A DNA stretch of 64,000 bases from Micromonospora sp. WMMD1120 (GTDB taxonomy: Bacteria; Actinomycetota; Actinomycetes; Mycobacteriales; Micromonosporaceae), in NCBI RefSeq assembly GCF_029626235.1, contig NZ_JARUBO010000005.1, positions 6,544,001 to 6,608,000 of the forward strand. The letters run 5' to 3'. This document shows positions 1 through 18,500 of the stretch, piece by piece. Position 1 is the first letter of the stretch. Each line of letters starts with the position of its first letter. A program made the position numbers and the translations under genes. The notes beneath the pieces were generated by a model. That model did not search any database, had not been told where the DNA came from, and saw only the letters and a program-made list of their open reading frames with translations.

Positions 1-5103
<5,103 letters not shown>

Positions 5104-5134
5104 GCTTTCTCCACTCGGTCGCGTGGTGGCCGGA

Positions 5135-8100
5135 TCAGGTGGCGGGGGCGTCGTCGCGGCGCAGCGCGATGCCGAGGCCGTCGGTGATGAAGTCGAGGAC
5201 CTCGGCGGTGCTGGCGGTGGCGAGGTCGGCGTGGGTCGGGGCGGCGGCGCCGTCCGAGCCCCGGGGGTCGGTCATGGCGCGCAGCGTCGCGGTCACCCCG
5301 GCCCGCTCCTCGGCGGACAGCTCCATCCCGGCGAGCACGTCGCGCAGCCGGTGCAGCTCCCCCAGCACCTGCTGGTAGTCCGGGACGGCGGGAGGTGGCG
5401 CGAGCCGCTGGTGCAGGTGGACGGCCAGCGACCGCGGGTCCGGGTAGTCGAAGATCGCGGTGGCCGGGAGCCGGATGCCGGTACGCTCGGCGAGCCGGTT
5501 ACGCATCTCCACGGCGGTCAGCGAGTCGAACCCGAGGTCGCGGAAGGGCAGTCCGAGAGCGATCTCACCGGGGTCGGTGTGCCCGAGCACCTGCCCGGCG
5601 ACGGCACGGACGAGGTCGAGCAGGAGCGCGTGCTGCTCCTGCTCGGACCGGCCGGCCAGCCGCTCGGCCAGCGACTCGGCCGGGGCCGGACCGGGGGCCG
5701 CCGGTCGTGCCGGCCCGCCGGCCAGGTCGGCGAGCAGCGGAGGGGTGCCGGCCAGCGCCCGGAGCGCGGCCCGGTCGAGCCGCAGCGGAACGACCACCGG
5801 GTCGACGGCCCAGAGCGCGCTGTCGAACGCCGCCAGTCCCTCCTCGACGGTGGTCGGCCGCAGGCCGAACCGGGTGATCCGGCGGCGGTCGGCGTCGCCC
5901 ATCCCGGCCGTCATCGCGCTGGTCTCGGCCCACAAGCCCCAGGCGATGGAGACCCCGGGCCGCCCGGCCGCGCGCCGCCGGGCGGCCAGCGCGTCCAGAT
6001 ACGCGTTGGCCGCCGCGTAGTTCGCCTGTCCGGCCGTGCCGAACAGGCCCGCCGCCGAGGAGAACAGCACGAAGGCGACCAGGTCGGCGTCCGAGGTCAG
6101 TTCGTCCAGATGGCGGGCGGCGTCCGCCTTGGGCTTGAGTACGGCTGCCAGCCGCTGCGGGGTGAGTGCCTCGACCACGCCGTCGTCCAGCACGCCGGCG
6201 GTGTGCACCACAGCGGTGAGCGGGTGCGCGGCGGGAACCTGGGCCAGCGCCTCGACCAACTGCTCGCGGTCGGCCACGTCGCAGGCCAGCGACCGGACCC
6301 GCACCTGCGGCGGCAGTCCGTCGACGACGGCCGGACGGCGGCTGAGCAACAGCAGGTGCCGGACGCCGTGCTCGGCGACCAGGCGTCGGACCACCAGCGC
6401 GGCCAGGGTGCCGCTGGCGCCGGTGACCAGGACGGTGCCGTTCGGGTCGAGCCGTCGACCCGGCGCGTCGGCGGTGGGGGTGGCGACGGCGCGGGTGAGC
6501 CGGGGCGCGTACGCCGTACCGGCGCGGACGGCGACCTGCGGCTCCTCGGCGGCGACGGCTACCGCGAGCGCCGCGTCGGTCGACTCGTCGAGGTCGGCCA
6601 GCAGCAACCGGCCGGGGTGCTCGCTCTGGGCGGAGCGGACCAGGCCCCAGACCGCGGCGGTGACCGGGTCGGGCACCTCCATGAGCGTGCCCCTGGTGAC
6701 CACGGCCAGCCGGCGGCCGGCGGGCTCGGTGTCGGCCAGGAAACTCTGCACCCGCGCGAGCAGCCCGCTGAGCGTGGGGAGCAGCTCGCCGCCGGGTTCG
6801 ACGTGGACCACGTCCGGCAGCTGGGCCGCGACGTCGGCGGGGGCCGGCCGCCGGACGTCGGCGGGGACCGGCCGCCAGCGCAGCCGCAGACCGTCGGCCG
6901 CGCCGGCCGGGGCGCCGACGGACAGGGGCCGGACGCTCAGCGACTCGGCGCGCAGCACGGGTCGCCCGGCGGGGTCCACGGCGGTGATCGAGTACGTGTG
7001 CTCGCCCACCGGGCTGAGTCGCACGCGCAACGCGGTGGCCCGGGTGGCGCTCAGGGTCACCCCGGTCCAGGAGAACGGCACACCGACGTCGGCGCCCTGC
7101 GCGTCGGCCCGCAGGTGCAGGGCGTGCAGCGCCGCGTCCAGCAGGGCGGGGTGGATGCCGAAGGTCTCCGCCTCGACGGGAAGCACGACCTCGGCGTAGA
7201 GGTCGTCGCCGTCGCGCCAGGCCGCGTTGAGCCCCCGGAACGCCGGCCCGTAGCCGTAACCGCGGCCGGTGAGGTCGTCGTACAGGCCGGTCACCGGCAG
7301 GGCTTCCGCGCCGGGCGGGGGCCACTCGTCGAGCCGCACCCCGGTGTTGCCGGCCGCCGGGCTGAGGGTGCCGGTGGCATGCCGGACCGCGTCTCCGCCA
7401 CCCGGCGTGGCCGACGCGTAGACGTCCACGCTGCGGGCGCCGGCCTCGTCCGCCTGCCCCACGACGACCTGCACGTACACCGGTTCCCCGTCGGTGAGCG
7501 CGAGCGGCGCGGCCAGGGTCAGCTCGGCCACCGTCGGGCAGCCCACCTCGACGCCGGCGCGCAGCGCCAGATCGAGCAGCGCGGTTCCGGGCAGCAGCGC
7601 CGAGTCGCCCACCGCGTGATCGGCGAGCCAGGACCGGGTGCCGGGCACGATCCGTCCGGTGAGGACCGCGCCGCCACGCTCGCCGCCCACCGCGACGGCG
7701 GCGCCGAGCACCGGGTGCCCGGCGTCGTTCAGCCCGGCGGACCGCAGGTCGGTCCTGCTCCCGGTGGCGTCGAGCCAGTACCACTGCCGCTGGAACGGGT
7801 AGCCGGGCAGTTCGACGCGACGGGCGCCGGGCAGACCTCGCTCCCACGGCACCGGGACGCCGTGCGCGTGCAGTCGCGCCAGGGCGACCGGCACGGCCAG
7901 CGCCTCGGGTCGCCCACGGGTCAGGGTGGCGGTGGCGAGGACGGCGTCGTCGTCCAGGGTCTCGTGCACCATCGGGGTGAGCACGGCATCGGGGCCGAGC
8001 TCCAGGAACGTGGTGACACCGAGGTCGTGCAGGGCCCGCACACCGTCGGCGAAGCGTACGGGCCGGCGCACGTGCTCGGTCCAGTACGCGGCGGTGCGGA

Positions 8101-10420
8101 TGTGGTCCGGGTCGGCCGGGGCGCCCGTCACGTTGGAGATCACCGGGATCGACGGCGGGCGCAACGACAACCCCGCCACCTCGGCGGCGAACTCGGCGAG
8201 CATCGGCTCGACGTGCGGCGAGTGGAAGGCGTGCGAGACGGTGAGCCGCCGGGTGCGGTGCCCGGCCACGCGCAACCGCTCGCCCAGCGCGAGCACCCCG
8301 GGCTCGTCCCCGGAGACCACCACCGACCGCGGGCCGTTGACGGCGGCGATCTCGACGCCCGGCAGGCCGGTGGACGCCAACTCGGCGCGGACCTCGTCCT
8401 CGCTGGCGGAGATCGCCACCATCGCGCCGCCGGTCGGTAGTGCCTGCATCAGCCGACCGCGCGCGGCGACCAGGGCACAGGCGTCCGCGAGCGTGAAGAC
8501 TCCGGCGGCGTACGCGGCGGTGATCTCCCCGAGGGAGTGTCCGATCAGGTGGTCGGGGCGCACCCCGGCCGCGCCGACCATCTCCAGCAGCCCCACCTCG
8601 ACCGCGAACAGCGCGGCCTGGGCGTACCTGCTCTCGGCCAGCAGGGCCGCGGCGGGGCTGCCCTCGGCGGCGAGGACGACCTCCCGCAGCGGGCACCCGG
8701 CGTCCCCGGCCAGCCGCGCGTCCACGGCCGCGCACACCTCGTCGAAGGCGGCGGCGAAGACGGGGCTGCGGTCGTAGAGGTCCCGTCCCATGCCGGGCCG
8801 CTGCGCCCCCTGCCCGGGGAAGACGAACGCCAGCGCGCCGCCGCCGGGCCGGTCGGCGCCGGTGATGACGGTGTCCGACTCCCGGCCCTCGACCAGCGCC
8901 GCGAGCCCGGCGCGGAGTTCGTCGCGGTCGACGCCGAGGATCACCGCCCGGTGGGCGAGGGCCGGACGGCCCGCCGCGAGGGTGAGGGCGACGTCGTGCG
9001 GTTCCGGCGCGTCATCCGCGCCGACCCGGGCGAGCAGCCGCGCCGCCTGGTCGCGCAGACCCGCTGGCGTACGGGCGGACAGCACCCAGGGCAGCACGGT
9101 CTCGCCGGATGTCGGGGTGGGGGTGTCCGCGGCGGGCGCCTCTTCGATGATGACGTGCGCGTTGGTGCCGCTGATGCCGAAGGAGGACACCCCGGCACGG
9201 CGCGGTCGGCCGGTCTCCGGCCAGGGCTGCGCCGCGTCGAGCAGGGCGACAGCGCCGGCCGCCCAGTCGACGTGCGGCGACGGGGTGTCGGCGTGCAGGG
9301 TGCGGGGCAGGTGCCCGTGCCGCAGCGCGAGGATCATCTTGATCACGCCGGCGACCCCGGCGGCGGCCTGGGTGTGGCCGATGTTCGACTTCAACGACCC
9401 CAGCCACAGCGGCCACCCCTCGGGACGATCCTGCCCGTACGTCGCCACCAACGCCTGCGCCTCGATCGGATCACCCAACGTCGTCCCCGTACCGTGACCC
9501 TCCACCACGTCCACATCCGCGGCCGTCAACCCCGCGGCCGCCAACGCCTGCCGAATCACCCGCTGCTGCGACGGACCATTCGGCGCCGTCAACCCGTTCG
9601 ACGCGCCGTCCTGATTCACCGCGCTGCCGCGGACCACGGCGAGCACGGGGTGCCCGTTGCGACGCGCCTCGGACAGTCGCTCGACCACCAGCATGCCGAC
9701 GCCCTCGGACCAGCCGGCCCCGTCGGCGTCCGCGGAGAACGCCTTGCACCGGCCGTCCGGGGACATGGCCCGCTGTCGGGAGAACTCGACGAACGTGGTC
9801 GGGGTGCCCATCACCGTGGCGCCACCGGCGAGCGCCAGGGTGCACTCGCCGTTGCGGATCGCCTGTGCGGCCAGGTGCAGTGCGACAAGCGAGGACGAGC
9901 AGGCGGTGTCGACGGTCAGAGCGGGGCCCTCCAGCCCCAGCACGTACGCGACACGTCCGGACGCGACGCTCCCCGCGCTGCCGGTGATCCGGAATCCCTC
10001 CAGGTCGGCCATCGGCTCGTGCATCGGCGGGCCGTAGTCGAGCGCCATGGCGCCGACGAACACTCCGACCCGCTCGCCGCGCAGCCGGGCCGGGTCGATG
10101 CCGGCGCTCTCGACGGCGTGCCAGGACGCCTCCAGGACGAGGCGTTGCTGCGGGTGCATCGCGGTGGCCTCGCGCGGGCTGATGCCGAAGAATCCGGCGT
10201 CGAAGTCGCCGGCCCCGCTCAGGAAGCCGCCCCGGCGGGCGTAGCTGGTGCCGATGTGGTCCGGGTCCGGGTCGTACAGCGAGGCGAGATCCCAGCCACG
10301 GTCGGCGGGGAACTCGCTCGTGGCGTCGACGCCGTCGCTCAGCATCCGCCACAGGTCGCCCGGTGACTCGACCCCGCCGGGCAGCCGGCACGCCATCCCG
10401 ACCACGACGATCGGGTCGTC
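5135..10420 (-). other. PKS module 6: KS-AT-DH-KR-ACP (malonyl), DH and KR motifs atypical
   Basis: AT has GHSLGE and HAFHS. The DH catalytic His is present, but the conserved Gly of HxxxGxxxxP is Asp ([10 protein letters not shown]); the second DH motif [10 protein letters not shown] is intact. The KR has LDD, FSSAAG and YAAAN but GASGTLAAL in the nucleotide loop. If both work, the module adds a disubstituted double bond; if the DH is dead, a hydroxyl remains. Confidence 0.82.
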
Positions 10421-13400
10421 GTCGGCGGCGGCCGGGGCGGGTGCCGCGCCGGCGACGGCCGGCGTGCCCAGCACCAGCGTCCGGAGGTGATCGACCACCG
10501 TGTCCGGGGCCGGATAGTCGAAGATCAGCGTACCGGGCAGCCGCAGGCCGGTGGCCTGTTGCAGGCGTTGCCGCAGCTCCAGTCCCGTCAGCGAGTCGAA
10601 GCCCAGCTCCTTGAACGGCCGTCGGGCGTCCACCGTCCCGGCGCCGGCGTGGCCGAGCACCAGCGCGACCTGCTCGGTGACCACGTCACGCAGCGCGGCG
10701 TCGCGGCGGGACTCGTCGAGGGCGGCGATCCGCCGCAACCACGCCGTACCCGCGTCGGCGGCGACGGAGGAGGTACGGTTCGCCGGGCTTCGCACCAGCC
10801 CGGCGAAGATCGGTGGCAGGTCGCTCAGGGCGGCGCGGGCCCGCAGGGCGGGCAGGTCGAGCCGGGCCGGGACCGCCACCGGCGGGTCCACGGCCAGCGC
10901 CTTGTCCAGCAGCGCGAGGCCCTGTTCCGGGGACATGACGGCCATGCCCAGGCGGGACAGCCGGGCCAGGTCGGCGCGGCTCAGGTGTGCGGTCATCGCG
11001 CTGGCCGTGGCCCACAGACCCCAGGCCAGTGAGATGCCCGGCAGGCCCTGTGCCCGGCGGGTCTGGGCCAGTCCGTCGAGGTATCCGTTCGCCGCCGCGT
11101 ACGCCGCCTGCCCCGGGGAGCCCAGCAGCCCGGCCGCGGACGAGAACACCACGAAGGCGTCCAGGTCGCGGTCGCGGGTCAGCTCGTCCAGCCAGCGGGC
11201 GCCGTCCACCTTCGGACGTAGCACAGCGTCCAGCCGCTCGGGGGTGAGCGCGGTGACCACGCCGTCGTCCAGCACCCCGGCGGCGTGGAAGACTGCCGTC
11301 ACCGGGTGCTCGGCGAGAACCGACGCCAGCGCGTCCCGGTCGCCGACGTCGCACGCCACCCGGATCACCTCCGCGTCCAGGTCGCCCACCTCGGCCTCGC
11401 CGCTGCGGCTGAGCAACACCAGCTTGCCCACCCCGTACGCGGAGACCAGGTGCCGGGCGAGCAGACCGCCGAGCGCGCCCGACGCGCCGGTGATCAGCAC
11501 GCTCCCGGCGGTGCTCCAGCGGTCCCCGCCGGCGTCGGTGGGCACGAGCCGCGGCGTCAGCAGCTCACCGCCGGCCACCGCGCTCTGCGGCAGCCCGGAG
11601 TCCACCGCCCGGACCACCTCGTCGTCGCCGTCCGCGTCCACCAGCACGAAGCGGTCGGGGTGCTCGGCCTGGGCGGAGCGCACCAGGCCCCACACCGCGC
11701 AGGCGAGCCCGTCGCCGTCCCGGACACCGGTGGTGACGACCGTCAACGGCCGGTCCTCGGCGATGGCGCGCTGCACGGCGGCCAGCACCTCGCCCACTGC
11801 GGCGCGCACGTCCACGCCGGGCGGCACGCGCAGCACCTCCGCGTCGGTGGGGACCGTGACCGACGTGGGCCGGGTCGGCGACCACCGCACCTCGTACAGG
11901 GGGTCGCCGCCGGCAGCGGCGTGCAGCGCCGCCTCCAGGCGGGAACGGTCGACCGGGCGGGAGGTCAACGCCGCGACCGACACCACCGGCTCGCCGTGGC
12001 TGTCGACGGCGTCCACGCGCAGGGCCGAACCGGCGGTCGGGCTCATTCGGACCCGTACCGGCGAGCCGCCGCCCCCGCCGAGACCGACACCGGCGAAGGT
12101 GAACGGGAGGTCGACCGGGGCGCCCTCGTCCCGGCCGAGCAGGCCGCCGTGCAGCAGGGCGTCGAACAGTGCCGGGTGGATGGCGTACCCGCCCTGGTCG
12201 TCCTCGACGGTGACCTCGGTCCACAGATGGTCGGCGTCCCGCCAGGCGGCGGTGACACCCTGGAAAAGGGGGCCGTAGTCGTAGCCCAGGTCGGCCAGCC
12301 GGCGGTAGAGATCGGCGATCGGCACCGGCTGGGCGCCGGGCGGTGGCCACGCGGCCGGGAACGGATCGGCGGGCTCCGCGCCGGTGGCCATCCGACCCCG
12401 GGCGTGGCAGGTCACGCCGTCGTCCCCGCCCGTAACGGAGTAGACGGCGACGTCACGGCGGCCGTCCTCGCCGGCGGGGCCGACGGTGAGCTGGATCCGT
12501 CTGGTGGCGGCATCGGCCAGCACGAGCGGCGCCTCCAGGACGAGTTCGTCCACCACCGGGCACCCGACCCGCTCCCCGGCGCTGAGCGCCAGCTCGACGA
12601 GCGCCGCGCCGGGCACCGTGACGACGCCGAAGACCGCGTGGTCGGACGTCCACGGTTGGGCGTCCGCCGCGACGCGGCCGGTGAACAGCCACTCGTCCCG
12701 GTCACCGAGCCGCACGACGCCGGTCAGCACCGGGTGGGTGATCCGGGTCAGCCCGGCCGCGGCCAGGTCGCCGGCCGCCGCGCCGGGCAGCAGCCAGTAG
12801 CGTTCGCGTTGGAACGCGTACGTCGGCAGCGGCGCGCGCCGTGCGGGGGTGCCCGCGTAGTAGGCGGCCCAGTCGAGCGACGCCCCGGCGACGTGCGCCT
12901 CGGCGAGCGACCGGGCGAAGCGTTCCGGTCCGCCCTCGTCGCGGCGTAGCGAGCCGACGACGGACACCCGGTCCTCCGCGCCGGCTGCCGCCGCGGTCTC
13001 CTGCACCGCCACGGCCAGCACCGGGTGCGGGGACACCTCCACGAAGCACGTGGCGCCGTTGTCGACGAGAGCCCGGATGGCGGGCCCGAAGCCGACCTGG
13101 CCACGTAGGTTGCGGTACCAGTAGCCGGCGTCGAGGTGGGCGGTGTCGGTGAACCCGCCGGTCGTCGTGGAGTAGAACGGGATCTCCCCGGCGCGCGGCG
13201 CGAGCTGAGCCAGGTCGCGCAGCAGGTCCGCCTCGATGGCCTCCACGGCCGCCGAGTGCGAGGCGTAGTCGACCGGGATCCGCCGAACCCGGACGCCGTC
13301 GCGTTCGCAGTCGGCCACCAACTCGTCCAGGGCGTCCGCGGCGCCGGCCAGCACCGTCGTCGTGGGGCTGTTCACCGCCGCCACGGACACCCGCCCGGCG

Positions 13401-15547
13401 TACGTTCCGAGGCGCGCCTCGGCCTGCTGCGCGCCGAGGGCCACGGAGACCATGCCGCCGTGGCCGGCCAGCCTGTCCCGGATCGCGCGGCTGCGCAGCG
13501 CCACCACCCGGACCGCGTCGTCGAGGGTGAGGCCACCGGAGACGTACGCGGCGGCGATCTCACCCTGGGAGTGGCCGACCACGGCGACCGGACGGACTCC
13601 GTACGACTGCCACAACCGGGCCAGCGACACCAGCACCGCGAACAGCGCCGGCTGTACCACGTCGACGCGGTCCAGCGACGGCGCGCCGGGCCGCCCCCGC
13701 AACACGTCCTCCAGGTTCCAGTCGACGTATCGGGACAGGGCAGCGCCGCACGCCTCGATCTCGGCGGCGAAGACCGGGGCGGAGTCGAGCAGGCCGACGG
13801 CCATCCGTTCCCACTGGGCCCCCTGACCGGGAAAGACCAGCACGACGCGGTCGCCGCCGGCGGCGCCCTCGACCACGGAGCCGGCGGAGTGTCCGGCGGC
13901 GAGGTCGGCGAGAGCGTCCAGCAGCTCCGCGCGGCTGCCGGCGAGGATCGCTGCCCGGCGGGTCAGGTGGGCACGGCCGGTCGCCAACGCGTACCCGGTG
14001 TTCAGCAGGCTCAGGTCGGGGCGCGCGACGAGGTGCGCGCGCAGCCGGGCCGCCTGCTCGCGCAGCGCCGCGTCACCACGACCCGAGACCAGGATCGGTA
14101 CGACGGCCGGCGCGCGACCGTCGGCGCGGGCCGGCTCGACCGCCGGGGGTTCCTCGACGATGACGTGGGCGTTGGTGCCGCTGACGCCGAACGACGACAC
14201 CCCCGCGCGTCGGGGCTGGTCGCCGGGCGGCCAGGGCTCGGCCTCGGTGAGCACCCGGACGGCGTCGCCGTTCCAGCCGACGTGTGACGAGGGGGTGTCG
14301 ACGTGCAGGGTGCGGGGCATCAGGTCGTGCCGCATCGCCTGGACCATCTTGATGAGGCCGGCAACCCCGGCGGCCGCCTGGGAATGGCCGATGTTGGACT
14401 TGATCGAGCCGAGCCGCAGCGGGCCGCGCTCGCGCTCGCGCCCGTACGTGGCCAGCAACGCCCGTGCCTCGATCGGGTCGCCGAGTCGGGTGCCGGTGCC
14501 GTGGCCCTCCACCAGGTCCACGTCGGACGGGCCGAGGCCCCCGTCGGTGAGGGCCTGCCTGATGACGCGCTCCTGCGACGGACCGTTGGGCGCGGTGAGA
14601 CCGTTGCTGGCGCCGTCCTGGTTGACGGCGCTGCCTCGGATGAGCCCGAGCACCTGGTGGCCGTTGCGGCGGGCGTCGGAGAGCCGTTCGAGGACCAGCA
14701 GGCCGGCTCCCTCGGACCAGCCGGTGCCGTCGGCGGCCTCCGCGTACGACTTGCACAGCCCGTCCGCGGAGAGTCCGCGCTGGCGGCTGAACTCCACGAA
14801 GATGTTCGGCCGGGCGAGAACCGTGACGCCTCCGGCCAGGGCCAGCGAGCACTCCTGCGCGCGCAGCGCCCGGGTGGCGAGGTGGATCGCGACGAGGGAG
14901 GACGAGCAGGCGGTGTCGACGCTGACCGCCGGGCCCTCGAAGCCGAAGGTGTAGCTGACCCGCCCGGAGGCGACGCTGCCGGCCGAGCCGATGCCGAGGT
15001 AGCCCTCGATCTCGGGGCGACGGTCGCTCTGCCCGGCCACGTAGCCGTAGTCGGAGTAGATCACTCCGCAGAACACGCCGGTGCGCGAACCGCGCAGGGC
15101 GGTGAGGTCGAGCCCGGCGTCCTCGAACGCCTCCCAACCCAGTTCGAGCAGCAGGCGTTGTTGCGGATCGATCGCCTGGGCCTCGCGGGGGCTGATGCCG
15201 AAGAACTCGGCGTCGAACTCCCCCGCCCGGTCAAGGAAGCCACCGTTGCGGGTGTACGTGGTGCCCGTGTGGTCCGGGTCCGGGTGGTACAGGTTCTCCA
15301 GGTCCCAGCCACGGTCGGTGGGAAACGGTGAGATGCCGGAGCGCTCCTCGGCGACGATGCGCCAGAGGTCGTCGGGTGAGCTGACACCGCCGGGGTAGCG
15401 GCAGCTCATGCCCACGATGGCGATGGGCTCGCCGGCCTGGTCCTCGAGTTCGCGCAGCCGCGCGCGGGTCTCGGCGAGGTCGGCGGCGACCTTCTTCAGG
15501 TAGCGGACCAGCTTCTCCTGCTGCGGGTCCGTGACGTCGGCGCTCAT
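5135..15547 (-). CDS. Modular type I polyketide synthase, modules 5 and 6
   Basis: Protein of 3470 residues starting at ATG 15547, with an N-terminal coiled-coil docking segment (residues about 8-40) before the first KS. Order: KS-AT-DH-KR-ACP, then KS-AT-DH-KR-ACP, then a C-terminal docking tail. Module 5 AT has GHSQGE/YASHS (methylmalonyl); module 6 AT has GHSLGE/HAFHS (malonyl). Both KS domains keep DTACSSS, both KRs keep LDD and YAAAN, and both ACPs keep GFDSL. Module 6 has two deviations: the DH motif reads [10 protein letters not shown], with Asp where HxxxGxxxxP has Gly, and the KR nucleotide motif reads GASGTLAAL with Ala for the last Gly. The gene follows the module 2-4 gene by 22 bp and precedes the module 7 gene by 31 bp, so all three are very likely co-transcribed. 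Confidence 0.95.
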   Translation of the reverse strand: MSADVTDPQQEKLVRYLKKVAADLAETRARLRELEDQAGEPIAIVGMSCRYPGGVSSPDDLWRIVAEERSGISPFPTDRGWDLENLYHPDPDHTGTTYTRNGGFLDRAGEFDAEFFGISPREAQAIDPQQRLLLELGWEAFEDAGLDLTALRGSRTGVFCGVIYSDYGYVAGQSDRRPEIEGYLGIGSAGSVASGRVSYTFGFEGPAVSVDTACSSSLVAIHLATRALRAQECSLALAGGVTVLARPNIFVEFSRQRGLSADGLCKSYAEAADGTGWSEGAGLLVLERLSDARRNGHQVLGLIRGSAVNQDGASNGLTAPNGPSQERVIRQALTDGGLGPSDVDLVEGHGTGTRLGDPIEARALLATYGRERERGPLRLGSIKSNIGHSQAAAGVAGLIKMVQAMRHDLMPRTLHVDTPSSHVGWNGDAVRVLTEAEPWPPGDQPRRAGVSSFGVSGTNAHVIVEEPPAVEPARADGRAPAVVPILVSGRGDAALREQAARLRAHLVARPDLSLLNTGYALATGRAHLTRRAAILAGSRAELLDALADLAAGHSAGSVVEGAAGGDRVVLVFPGQGAQWERMAVGLLDSAPVFAAEIEACGAALSRYVDWNLEDVLRGRPGAPSLDRVDVVQPALFAVLVSLARLWQSYGVRPVAVVGHSQGEIAAAYVSGGLTLDDAVRVVALRSRAIRDRLAGHGGMVSVALGAQQAEARLGTYAGRVSVAAVNSPTTTVLAGAADALDELVADCERDGVRVRRIPVDYASHSAAVEAIEADLLRDLAQLAPRAGEIPFYSTTTGGFTDTAHLDAGYWYRNLRGQVGFGPAIRALVDNGATCFVEVSPHPVLAVAVQETAAAAGAEDRVSVVGSLRRDEGGPERFARSLAEAHVAGASLDWAAYYAGTPARRAPLPTYAFQRERYWLLPGAAAGDLAAAGLTRITHPVLTGVVRLGDRDEWLFTGRVAADAQPWTSDHAVFGVVTVPGAALVELALSAGERVGCPVVDELVLEAPLVLADAATRRIQLTVGPAGEDGRRDVAVYSVTGGDDGVTCHARGRMATGAEPADPFPAAWPPPGAQPVPIADLYRRLADLGYDYGPLFQGVTAAWRDADHLWTEVTVEDDQGGYAIHPALFDALLHGGLLGRDEGAPVDLPFTFAGVGLGGGGGSPVRVRMSPTAGSALRVDAVDSHGEPVVSVAALTSRPVDRSRLEAALHAAAGGDPLYEVRWSPTRPTSVTVPTDAEVLRVPPGVDVRAAVGEVLAAVQRAIAEDRPLTVVTTGVRDGDGLACAVWGLVRSAQAEHPDRFVLVDADGDDEVVRAVDSGLPQSAVAGGELLTPRLVPTDAGGDRWSTAGSVLITGASGALGGLLARHLVSAYGVGKLVLLSRSGEAEVGDLDAEVIRVACDVGDRDALASVLAEHPVTAVFHAAGVLDDGVVTALTPERLDAVLRPKVDGARWLDELTRDRDLDAFVVFSSAAGLLGSPGQAAYAAANGYLDGLAQTRRAQGLPGISLAWGLWATASAMTAHLSRADLARLSRLGMAVMSPEQGLALLDKALAVDPPVAVPARLDLPALRARAALSDLPPIFAGLVRSPANRTSSVAADAGTAWLRRIAALDESRRDAALRDVVTEQVALVLGHAGAGTVDARRPFKELGFDSLTGLELRQRLQQATGLRLPGTLIFDYPAPDTVVDHLRTLVLGTPAVAGAAPAPAAADDDPIVVVGMACRLPGGVESPGDLWRMLSDGVDATSEFPADRGWDLASLYDPDPDHIGTSYARRGGFLSGAGDFDAGFFGISPREATAMHPQQRLVLEASWHAVESAGIDPARLRGERVGVFVGAMALDYGPPMHEPMADLEGFRITGSAGSVASGRVAYVLGLEGPALTVDTACSSSLVALHLAAQAIRNGECTLALAGGATVMGTPTTFVEFSRQRAMSPDGRCKAFSADADGAGWSEGVGMLVVERLSEARRNGHPVLAVVRGSAVNQDGASNGLTAPNGPSQQRVIRQALAAAGLTAADVDVVEGHGTGTTLGDPIEAQALVATYGQDRPEGWPLWLGSLKSNIGHTQAAAGVAGVIKMILALRHGHLPRTLHADTPSPHVDWAAGAVALLDAAQPWPETGRPRRAGVSSFGISGTNAHVIIEEAPAADTPTPTSGETVLPWVLSARTPAGLRDQAARLLARVGADDAPEPHDVALTLAAGRPALAHRAVILGVDRDELRAGLAALVEGRESDTVITGADRPGGGALAFVFPGQGAQRPGMGRDLYDRSPVFAAAFDEVCAAVDARLAGDAGCPLREVVLAAEGSPAAALLAESRYAQAALFAVEVGLLEMVGAAGVRPDHLIGHSLGEITAAYAAGVFTLADACALVAARGRLMQALPTGGAMVAISASEDEVRAELASTGLPGVEIAAVNGPRSVVVSGDEPGVLALGERLRVAGHRTRRLTVSHAFHSPHVEPMLAEFAAEVAGLSLRPPSIPVISNVTGAPADPDHIRTAAYWTEHVRRPVRFADGVRALHDLGVTTFLELGPDAVLTPMVHETLDDDAVLATATLTRGRPEALAVPVALARLHAHGVPVPWERGLPGARRVELPGYPFQRQWYWLDATGSRTDLRSAGLNDAGHPVLGAAVAVGGERGGAVLTGRIVPGTRSWLADHAVGDSALLPGTALLDLALRAGVEVGCPTVAELTLAAPLALTDGEPVYVQVVVGQADEAGARSVDVYASATPGGGDAVRHATGTLSPAAGNTGVRLDEWPPPGAEALPVTGLYDDLTGRGYGYGPAFRGLNAAWRDGDDLYAEVVLPVEAETFGIHPALLDAALHALHLRADAQGADVGVPFSWTGVTLSATRATALRVRLSPVGEHTYSITAVDPAGRPVLRAESLSVRPLSVGAPAGAADGLRLRWRPVPADVRRPAPADVAAQLPDVVHVEPGGELLPTLSGLLARVQSFLADTEPAGRRLAVVTRGTLMEVPDPVTAAVWGLVRSAQSEHPGRLLLADLDESTDAALAVAVAAEEPQVAVRAGTAYAPRLTRAVATPTADAPGRRLDPNGTVLVTGASGTLAALVVRRLVAEHGVRHLLLLSRRPAVVDGLPPQVRVRSLACDVADREQLVEALAQVPAAHPLTAVVHTAGVLDDGVVEALTPQRLAAVLKPKADAARHLDELTSDADLVAFVLFSSAAGLFGTAGQANYAAANAYLDALAARRRAAGRPGVSIAWGLWAETSAMTAGMGDADRRRITRFGLRPTTVEEGLAAFDSALWAVDPVVVPLRLDRAALRALAGTPPLLADLAGGPARPAAPGPAPAESLAERLAGRSEQEQHALLLDLVRAVAGQVLGHTDPGEIALGLPFRDLGFDSLTAVEMRNRLAERTGIRLPATAIFDYPDPRSLAVHLHQRLAPPPAVPDYQQVLGELHRLRDVLAGMELSAEERAGVTATLRAMTDPRGSDGAAAPTHADLATASTAEVLDFITDGLGIALRRDDAPAT
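9361..9627. repeat. KS-segment repeat, copy in module 6
   Basis: Partner of the block at 3993-4259 in the neighbouring PKS gene. The flanking KS sequence of modules 6 and 7 is clearly more divergent than this block. Confidence 0.8.
10421..15547 (-). other. PKS module 5: KS-AT-DH-KR-ACP (methylmalonyl)
   Basis: AT has GHSQGE and YASHS. The DH motif [10 protein letters not shown] fits HxxxGxxxxP. There is no ER. The KR has GASGALG, LDD and YAAAN. A trisubstituted (alpha-methyl) double bond is predicted. Confidence 0.87.
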
Positions 15548-15569
15548 GGAACCGTCTCCCCCCGGGTGG

Positions 15570-18500
15570 TCACAGATCGCCGGAGTCGGCGTCGATCAGG
15601 TCGAGCAGTTCGTCGACGGTGGTGGCCGCGACGATGCGGTCGCTGGTCCGCTCCTGGTCCGCGCTGATGGTGGCGAGCAGGGTGCGCAGCAGCTTCGTCG
15701 CGCGCTGCCGCTCCGCAGCGTCGGCATCGGTGAGTCGCTTCTCCCACCGCTTGACGTCGTCGTCGAGCGAGGGCTCCCGCGTGGCCGGTACACCGAGTTC
15801 GGTGAGCAGCAGCTCGGCCACCGAGGCCAGCGTGGGGTGGTCGAACACCAGCGTGGACGGCATCCGGATGCCGGTGGCGCGGGTGAGCCGGTTGCGCAGC
15901 TCGATCGCGCCGAGAGAGTCGAACCCGAGGTCCTTGAAGGTGCGGGCCGGGTCGATGGCGCCGGCGTCCGTATCACCGAGGACGGCGGCGACCTCGGTCT
16001 GGACGACCTGGAGCAGCAGCTGCTCACGCTCGGCCGGGCTGGCGGTCGCGACGCGCTGGGCGAGGTCGCCGCTCGACTCTGGACGGCGGGCGGCCGGCCG
16101 GGTGGCCAGACCACGCAGCAGACCCTCCGCCTTGACGGTCCTCCTGTTGAGGCGTACGGGGGCGAGCAGCGCGGCACCGGTGCGGATGGCGCGGTCGAAC
16201 AGGGCCACACCCAGGTCGGGAGAGAGCGGCTCCACACCGGTACGCCGGATGCGGGCCAGGTCGCTGGCGCTGAGGTGACCGCCCATTCCGCCGGTGTCGG
16301 TCCACAGCCCCCAGGCCAGTGCGGTGGCCGGCAGGCCGGCGGCTCTGCGGTGGGCGGCGAGGGCGTCGAGATACGTGTTGGCGGCGGCGTAGTTGGCCTG
16401 CCCGGGGCCGCCGAGCAGCCCGGCGACGGACGAGAAGAGCACGAACATGGCGAGGTCGTGCTGCCGGGTGAGGTCGTGCAGGTGTAGGGCGGCGTCGACC
16501 TTGGGGCGGATGACCCGCCGCAGCTGCTCGGCGGTGAGCTTCTCCACCGGCGCGTCGTCGAGTACGCCGGCGGCGTGGATGACGCCGGTCAACCGCCGCC
16601 CGTCCAACACCCCGGCCAGCTGATCACGGTCCGCCACGTCACACGCCGCGACCTCGACCGCGCACCCCTGCGCGGCCAACTCGTCAACCAACCCGGCAGG
16701 CGCTCGACCCGTGCGGCTGACCAGCAACAACCGCCGCACACCATGCGCTTTGGCCAGGTGCCGGGCGAACACCGCACCCAACCCACCCGTGCCACCAGTG
16801 ATCAGCACCGTGCCATCCGGGTCGAGGGGAGCAGGGACGGTCAACACCACCTTGCCCGTGTTACGACCCTCCCGCAGGAACCGGAACGCCTCCCGACCCT
16901 CACGCACATCCCACGCCCGGACTGGGGCATGCGACAACACACCCCGCTCGAACAGACCCACAACCTCCCGCAACATCTCCTGCAAACGATCCGGACCCGC
17001 ATCGAAAAGGTCGAAAGCCTGATACCGCACACCCGCACGCACACCCGCATCACGAATGTCGGCCTTACCCATCTCCACGAACCGCCCGCCCGGTGGGAGC
17101 AGGTCCAACGACGCGTCCACGAACTCACCCGCCAACGCGTTCAACACCACATCAACCCGACCGAACACCTCCCGGAACCCCAGATCCCGCGACGACGCCA
17201 CCTCACCCACACCCAACGCGCGAACCGCAGCCCACTTCGCCGGACTCGCCGTCGCACACACCCGCGCCCCGAGATGCCGGGCGATCTGCACCGCCGCCAT
17301 CCCCACACCACCCGCGGCGGCATGGATCAACACCCGCTCCCCCGCCGACAGACCCGCGAGATCCACCAGACCCCGATAGGCCGTCAGATACACCACCGGG
17401 ATCGCCGCCGCCTGCGCGAAACTGAACCCCGCCGGCATCGGCACCACCAACCGCCGATCCACCACCGCCACCGGACCAAACGACTCCGGCACCAAACCCA
17501 TCACCCGATCACCCGGCAACAGATCCACAACCGAGGAACCGACCTCCACCACCACACCCGCCGCCTCGCTACCCAACGGCGCCACACCCGGATACTCACC
17601 CAACGCGATCAACACATCCCGGAAATTCAACCCCGCCGCACGCACCCCGACACGCACCTCATGCGCCGCCAACGGCCGATCCGCACCCGAGGCAAGAACC
17701 CGCAGATCCTCCAACGAACCCGCACGCTCAATACCGAGCCGCCACGCATCACCGCTGGGCGGTGCCGGCGCACGTACCAGCCGTGGCACGAGAAGCTTCC
17801 CGTCGCGGACGGCGAACTGCGGCTCGTCCAGGGTGGTCAGACTCGCCCAGTCCGGCTCGTCGCCGTCGATGTCCACCAGCACGAACCGGCCGGGGTGCTC
17901 CGACTGGGCGCTGCGGACGAGCCCCCACACCGGCGCGTACGCCAGATCGGGCGCCTCGTCGCCGACGCTGACCGCTCGTCGGGTCACCACGACGAGCCGG
18001 GCGGCGGCAAGCTCGTCGGCCTCCAACCAGCGCTGGATCATCAGCAGGGTCTGCTCGGTGACGGCGTGCGGTCCGGGCGCCGCGAGGATGACGACATCGG
18101 GGGCCGGGCTGCCCTCGACGACCGCGTTGCGGATCGTGTCGATGTTCCGGTGGTCCACGCGGGGCGGCGGGCCGCCGTTGGTTGCCGGAAGCGGTACCGC
18201 CTGCCAGGCGACGGTGAACAGGGCGTCGGCGCCGGAGGCCGGGTGGGCACGGAGTTGTGTGGTGTCGATCGCGCGGAGGATGAGGGTGTCGACGCTGGCG
18301 ACGGGTTGTCCGTGTTCGTCGCTGATCTCGACGCGCAGCGCGGACGGGCCGGCCGGGCTGATCCGGACCCGTAGGCTCGTCGCTCCGGTGCGGTGCACGC
18401 GTACCCCGGTCCAGGTGAACGGGACGCCCTGGGCGTCGGACTGGCCGAACGCGGCGTGCAGGGCGGCGTCGAACAGCGCCGGGTGCATTGTGAAGCCACT

